Shown: positions 15,130 to 19,058 of the stretch, one piece after another
Layout: each line of letters opens with the position of its first letter
Position numbering within the stretch: the stretch's first letter is position 1
Assembly (NCBI GenBank): GCA_002347185.1
Contig: DDXK01000027.1
Location: forward strand, 1 to 19,058
Length of the DNA: 19,058 nt
Direction: 5' to 3'
DNA from: Desulfobulbaceae bacterium UBA2262
GTDB lineage: Bacteria > Desulfobacterota > Desulfobulbia > Desulfobulbales > Desulfurivibrionaceae
Notes under the pieces: generated by a model
The model's input: the letters and a program-made list of their open reading frames with translations, nothing else
Told to the model about the DNA's origin: nothing
Databases searched by the model: none
Program-made: the position numbers and the translations under genes

Positions 15130-16725
15130 ATGACGATCACCCTTCTCGATTACGGCGCCGGCAACGTGCGCAGCGTGCGCAACGCCATCAGAAAACTCGG
15201 CCATGAAGTCAAAGACGTCAAAAAACCGGGAGATATCGACAATGCCGAAAAACTGATCTTTCCCGGGGTGGGCAGCTTCGGCAGCGCCATGGGCCGCCTG
15301 CGCGAATACGGCTATATCGAGCCGCTCCTTCGCTACCTGCGCGATGACCGGCCCTTTCTCGGCATCTGCCTGGGCCTGCAGACCCTGTTCGAGGGGAGCG
15401 AGGAAGCCCTCGGGGTCCAGGGACTCGGCCTCATCAAGGGCCAGGTGCGGCGCTTTCGTAGCGCAGGCCTCGCCATCCCGCAGATCGGCTGGAACGGGAT
15501 CAAGGCCCGCAAGGCCTCTGGCCTCCTCACGGGCCTGAACGGGGAGAAGCTCTACTTTGTCCACTCGTACCGGGCCGCGGCCGAGCCCGGCAATGAGGAA
15601 TGGATTCTCACCACCACCGACTACGGGGAGGAATTCATCAGCAGCGTCCAGAAGGGCAAGGTGGCCGCCTGCCAGTTCCACCCCGAGAAAAGCGGGCAGG
15701 CCGGGCTGAGGATTCTCGAAAACTTCCTGACCTCTGCCTCTCCCGCCACCGGAAACGCCGCTGGCGCGCCCGACACCACCGCGCAGCAGACAAAGATCGC
15801 CAAGCGCATCATCGCCTGCCTCGACGTGCGCAGCAACGACGCCGGCGACCTGGTGGTGACCAAGGGCGACCAGTACGATGTCCGGGACAGGGGCGAGGTG
15901 CGCAACCTCGGCAAACCGGTGGACCTGGCCAGGCGTTACTACGAAGAGGGCGCCGACGAGGTGACCTTTCTGAACATCACCGCCTTCCGCGCCTTTCCCC
16001 TCAAGGACCAGCCCATGCGCGAAGTGCTGGAACGCACCTCGGAGCAGGTCTTTGTGCCGCTCACCATCGGCGGCGGTATCCGCGAGTTCACCGACTCGGA
16101 GGGCAGGCACTATTCGGCCCTGGATGTCGCCTCGGAATATTTCCGTTCCGGAGCCGACAAGATCTCCATCGGCAGCGACGCGGTGGAGATTGTCGAGGAG
16201 TACCGCAAGACCGGCCAGAAAACCGGAAAAAGCTCCATCGAGCAGATCTCGCGGATCTACGGCAACCAGGCCGTGGTCATCTCCGTGGACCCGCGCCGGG
16301 TCTACGTGAAATCCCCGGCGGAGACCCGGCGCCACACCATCAAGACCGCCTTTCCCGGCCCCAACGGCGAGGAATACTGCTGGTACCAGTGCACTGTGAA
16401 GGGAGGCCGCGAGGGCCGCGACGTGGATGCCCTGGAGCTGGCAAAAGCCTGCGAGGAGCTGGGGGCCGGGGAAATACTCCTGAACTGCATCGACAAGGAC
16501 GGCACCAACTCCGGCTTTGACCTGGAGCTGATCCGCCACATCAAGGAGGCGGTCACCATCCCGGTCATCGCCTCCAGCGGCGCCGGCAGGGTGGAGCACT
16601 TCTCCGAGGTCTTCGCTGAAACCAACGCCGACGCCGCCCTGGCCGCCGGCATCTTCCACCGCCGCGAGGTACCCATCTCCGCGGTGAAGGAGCATCTGCG
16701 GGCAGAGGGGATTGAAATCAGGTAG
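15130..16725 (+). CDS. hisHF: Bifunctional imidazole glycerol phosphate synthase HisHF (HIS7-type fusion)
   Basis: Fused glutamine amidotransferase and cyclase, 531 aa. It makes ammonia from glutamine and uses it to turn PRFAR into imidazole glycerol phosphate and AICAR in histidine synthesis. HisH half, about 1-202: nucleophile C80 in FLGICLGLQ and H184-P-E186 complete the triad. A short Ala/Thr/Pro linker (203-221) leads to the HisF barrel, with D232 (ACLDVR), D387 (ISVDP) and D455 (NCIDKDGTNSG). Most bacteria encode HisH and HisF separately, with a HisF of about 250 residues. Here the cyclase half is longer and carries blocks known from yeast and plant HIS7, including PGPNGEEYCWYQCTVKGGRE and HIS7-like DVASEYFRSGADKISIGSDAV. 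The ATG at 15130 has AGGTG before it and opens a standard HisH start. It stands alone, without other his genes. Confidence 0.96.
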   Translation: MTITLLDYGAGNVRSVRNAIRKLGHEVKDVKKPGDIDNAEKLIFPGVGSFGSAMGRLREYGYIEPLLRYLRDDRPFLGICLGLQTLFEGSEEALGVQGLGLIKGQVRRFRSAGLAIPQIGWNGIKARKASGLLTGLNGEKLYFVHSYRAAAEPGNEEWILTTTDYGEEFISSVQKGKVAACQFHPEKSGQAGLRILENFLTSASPATGNAAGAPDTTAQQTKIAKRIIACLDVRSNDAGDLVVTKGDQYDVRDRGEVRNLGKPVDLARRYYEEGADEVTFLNITAFRAFPLKDQPMREVLERTSEQVFVPLTIGGGIREFTDSEGRHYSALDVASEYFRSGADKISIGSDAVEIVEEYRKTGQKTGKSSIEQISRIYGNQAVVISVDPRRVYVKSPAETRRHTIKTAFPGPNGEEYCWYQCTVKGGREGRDVDALELAKACEELGAGEILLNCIDKDGTNSGFDLELIRHIKEAVTIPVIASSGAGRVEHFSEVFAETNADAALAAGIFHRREVPISAVKEHLRAEGIEIR

Positions 16726-16790
16726 GCTCGGCCCGACACCACTGCCCCCATGGGCCTCCGGCCGACACATTCTCACGAAAAGGTAAAGGC

Positions 16791-16895
16791 ATGAAAAAAC
16801 TGACCGCCCTCCTGCTTCTCGTGCTCCTGGCCTTCTTGTGCGCAGGCTGCGGAATCCCCGATCTCCCGGGGCCCATCGGCATTCCGGGCCTTTAG
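16791..16895 (+). CDS. Very small lipoprotein, 34 residues
   Basis: ATG with AAGG-type ribosome sites, then MKKLTALLLLVLLAFLCAGC, a textbook lipoprotein signal sequence with lipobox LCAGC (C20). The mature peptide would be only 15 residues: C then GIPDLPGPIGIPGL, Pro/Gly-rich. It lies 65 nt after hisHF on the same strand and may share its transcript. Tiny lipoproteins of this size exist (entericidins, LptM/YifL), but the mature part does not match the ones I know. The function is unknown; the intact lipobox argues that it is made. Confidence 0.68.
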   Translation: MKKLTALLLLVLLAFLCAGCGIPDLPGPIGIPGL

Positions 16896-16918
16896 CCGCT
16901 GACCGGGAGAAAGCGGCT
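16894..16918 (+). terminator. Possible terminator after the small lipoprotein gene
   Basis: AGCCGCT and AGCGGCT pair over 7 bp with an 11-nt loop, beginning at the stop codon and followed by TCCTCCC. The stem is short and the T run poor. It lies between convergent genes where a terminator is expected. Confidence 0.3.
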
Positions 16919-16935
16919 TCCTCCCAAGGCCGGCC

Positions 16936-17655
16936 TCAACCCTTGCCTGCGAATACCCGGCTGATGAGAATGCCCGCCTCGTAAAGCCCGAAGAGCGGCA
17001 GGGCGAGGAGAATGGTGGAGACAATATCCCCCACGGTGAGCAGGAAGGAAAGAACGACTATAGCGAGATAAAAGTACTTGCGGCGCCGGGCAAAGTAGCC
17101 CCTAGCCACGATGCCGACCTTGGTCGCCATGACCATGAGAAAGGGAATCTCGAAGGAAAGGCCGAAGGCGAGCGCGGCCCGGGCCACGAAGGTGAGGTAG
17201 GAATCGAGCCTCGGCAGGGGGATGAGCCTCTCGGTGGCAAAGCTCAGCAGAAAGGAAAGCGTCTGCGGCAGGACCACATAGTAGGCAAAGACGATGCCGC
17301 CGGCAAAGAGGGCGCTGCCCCAGAAGACCACCCGCCTGGCCATCTGCCGTTCGTGCCGGTGCAGGCCCGGGGAGACAAACCGCCAGGCCTGATGGCAGCA
17401 GACCGGGAAGCCGGCCATCAAACCGACGAGCAGGGAAATCTTCAGATAGCTGACAAAGGCTTCGGTGAGATTGGTATAGACGAGCCTGGCCAGGGTCGGA
17501 TGGCCCTTGATGAGCGGGGCCATGAAAAAGCGGGCGAGCTGTTCGGAAAAGGCGTAGGCCGTGGCGGTGCAGAGCAGGATGGCCAGGAAGGAAACCAGGA
17601 CCCGATGCCGCAGCTCGGCAAGATGCGAGGAAAAATGGCCGGCGACAACGCTCAT
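16936..17655 (-). CDS. tatC: Sec-independent protein translocase TatC
   Basis: Polytopic inner-membrane subunit that, with TatB, recognises twin-arginine signal peptides of folded proteins. It has 239 aa, normal for the family, with six hydrophobic segments. The N-terminus carries the conserved HLAELRHR (H11-R18, with E14 and R16), followed by a helix and the periplasmic loop (PLIKGHPTLARLVYTNLTEAF), which corresponds to the usual P-L-x-T-P-x-E region. F/Y-VVLP and SFEIPFLMVM fit the later helices. Its ATG overlaps the stop codon of the TatB-like gene in the ATGA manner, so the two are translated together. Confidence 0.95.
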   Translation of the reverse strand: MSVVAGHFSSHLAELRHRVLVSFLAILLCTATAYAFSEQLARFFMAPLIKGHPTLARLVYTNLTEAFVSYLKISLLVGLMAGFPVCCHQAWRFVSPGLHRHERQMARRVVFWGSALFAGGIVFAYYVVLPQTLSFLLSFATERLIPLPRLDSYLTFVARAALAFGLSFEIPFLMVMATKVGIVARGYFARRRKYFYLAIVVLSFLLTVGDIVSTILLALPLFGLYEAGILISRVFAGKG

Positions 17656-17996
17656 CCCGACTTGCTCGCGCCTTTCTCAGCCGGCGGCGCGGCCTCCTCT
17701 GCGGCGGGCGGCGGCAGGGGCGAGGCAACCGCGTCGATCTCCGGCGCCCCCTCTTCCGGCACCGTGGTCGAGGGCAGGTTGGGATAGTCGCTGCCCAGCC
17801 TCTGCTGCCAGGGATCCTGCTTCAGTTCGTCCTTCAGCTCCTCATCCAGGCTCTCCTTGAGGGAGGAAGCGGTTTTTTTGAGCTCCAGCACTCCCTTGGC
17901 AATGGATTTCGCCATCTCCGGCAGCTTCTCCGGACCCACCACTATGAGGGCTATGCCCATGATCAGAATCAATTCCGGGAGTCCGATGCCAAACAT
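17652..17996 (-). CDS. tatB: Twin-arginine translocase subunit TatB (TatA/B family)
   Basis: Single-helix membrane protein of the Tat export pathway. Residues 1-22 (FGIGLPELILIMGIALIVVG) form the short N-terminal helix, then the GPEKLPE hinge and an amphipathic helix (MAKSIAKGVLELKKTASSL), followed by a charged and then Pro/Ala/Glu-rich tail to residue 114. E8 and the GPE-LPE hinge fit TatB. The family is hard to split by sequence, and no separate tatA is in the window, so a dual TatA/TatB role cannot be excluded. AGGGA stands 5 nt before the ATG. Confidence 0.88.
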   Translation of the reverse strand: MFGIGLPELILIMGIALIVVGPEKLPEMAKSIAKGVLELKKTASSLKESLDEELKDELKQDPWQQRLGSDYPNLPSTTVPEEGAPEIDAVASPLPPPAAEEAAPPAEKGASKSG

Positions 17997-18047
17997 GCAA
18001 TTCCCTCATGCTCAAGAAAGAGGCCTGCGCCTGCGAAACCAGAGCGC

Positions 18048-18076
18048 AATCTACGGTATTTGCCCTGGCCTGTCAA
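18048..18076 (-). promoter_or_regulatory. Sigma-70 promoter of tatBC
   Basis: On the minus strand a consensus TTGACA (18076-18071), an exact 17-nt spacer and TAGATT (18053-18048, four of six). It lies about 50 nt before the tatB ATG. Confidence 0.58.
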
Positions 18077-18150
18077 GGATCCGGGAGGCCGGCGAAATGC
18101 GGCGCACGGGCAAGTTGCCCCTGCGGCACAAACATTCCCCCTCTGGCGGA

Positions 18151-18179
18151 TTGACAATTCCTCCCGCTTTGACTAAGTT
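18151..18179 (+). promoter_or_regulatory. Candidate sigma-70 promoter of purA
   Basis: Consensus TTGACA (18151-18156), a 17-nt spacer and TAAGTT (18174-18179, three of six). Transcription would start near 18186, giving a leader of about 160 nt. Confidence 0.45.
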
Positions 18180-18228
18180 GCACGGTTGCGCTCGCAAACC
18201 ATGCACTGCGTGTGTCCTTTGCACTGCG
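18179..18228 (+). promoter_or_regulatory. Repeats and hairpin at the start of the purA leader
   Basis: TGCACTGCG occurs at 18202-18210 and again at 18220-18228, an 18-nt period. TGCAC also starts at 18179. The segment 18179-18205 can fold: TGCA/TGCA, GGTT/AACC and GC/GC with one mismatch and one bulge around GCTC. Overlap with the predicted transcription start makes operator or leader control possible. Confidence 0.35.
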
Positions 18229-18270
18229 CCTATTTTGTTGCCTGGCATCCGCGCGGAAGCCGCTGCCTGA

Positions 18271-19058
<788 letters not shown>

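Noticed and set aside
15058..16776. 572-codon minus-strand frame opposite hisHF
   Set aside because: Antisense shadow of a fully motifed enzyme.

Overview
The window is GC-rich, gene-dense bacterial chromosome with no sign of phage, insertion sequences, CRISPR arrays, tRNA or rRNA genes. Two twelve-haem c-type cytochromes, lipoproteins with lipoboxes, an MltD-type murein hydrolase, a Tat system and a chemotaxis kinase indicate a motile Gram-negative anaerobe. Desulfobacterota or a relative (sulfate, sulfur or metal reducers) is the best guess. This rests on gene content, not on a marker gene.

Layout. (1) 1-2754, minus strand: chemotaxis kinase CheA followed by a membrane-anchored methyl-accepting protein cut by the window edge. 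(2) 3048-10790: a cell-envelope block. A class A penicillin-binding protein and a TPR-like lipoprotein lie on the minus strand with a 2-nt gap. They are divergent from an MltD-type lytic transglycosylase with three LysM repeats, which overlaps a short-chain dehydrogenase by 1 nt. The two divergent promoters appear to share their -35 region. (3) 10794-12844: a small unknown protein (minus), then a TadA-like deaminase and a radical-SAM protein in tandem (plus). (4) 13045-14744: two paralogous twelve-haem cytochromes, tail to tail around a very strong bidirectional terminator. (5) 15130-16895: a HisH-HisF fusion of the eukaryotic HIS7 type, then a 34-residue lipoprotein. (6) 16936-17996, minus: tatB and tatC overlapping by 4 nt. 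(7) 18349-19058: the first 236 codons of purA, cut by the window edge.

How the genes work together. Region 2 pairs peptidoglycan synthesis (transglycosylase/transpeptidase) with peptidoglycan cleavage (MltD), plus a lipoprotein that could be a PBP cofactor. Region 4 encodes periplasmic electron carriers. HisHF joins the ammonia-producing and cyclising steps of histidine biosynthesis (also yielding AICAR, which feeds purine synthesis), and PurA starts the AMP branch. TatBC exports folded proteins.

The most notable points are the eukaryote-like HisHF fusion in a bacterium, the inverted pair of twelve-haem cytochromes with a perfect 16-bp palindrome in front of one of them, a class A PBP with an apparent insertion of about 200 residues or more between its SxN and KTG motifs, an SDR that lacks the catalytic lysine, and a 34-residue lipoprotein. 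I found no clearly new multi-gene defence or mobile system.
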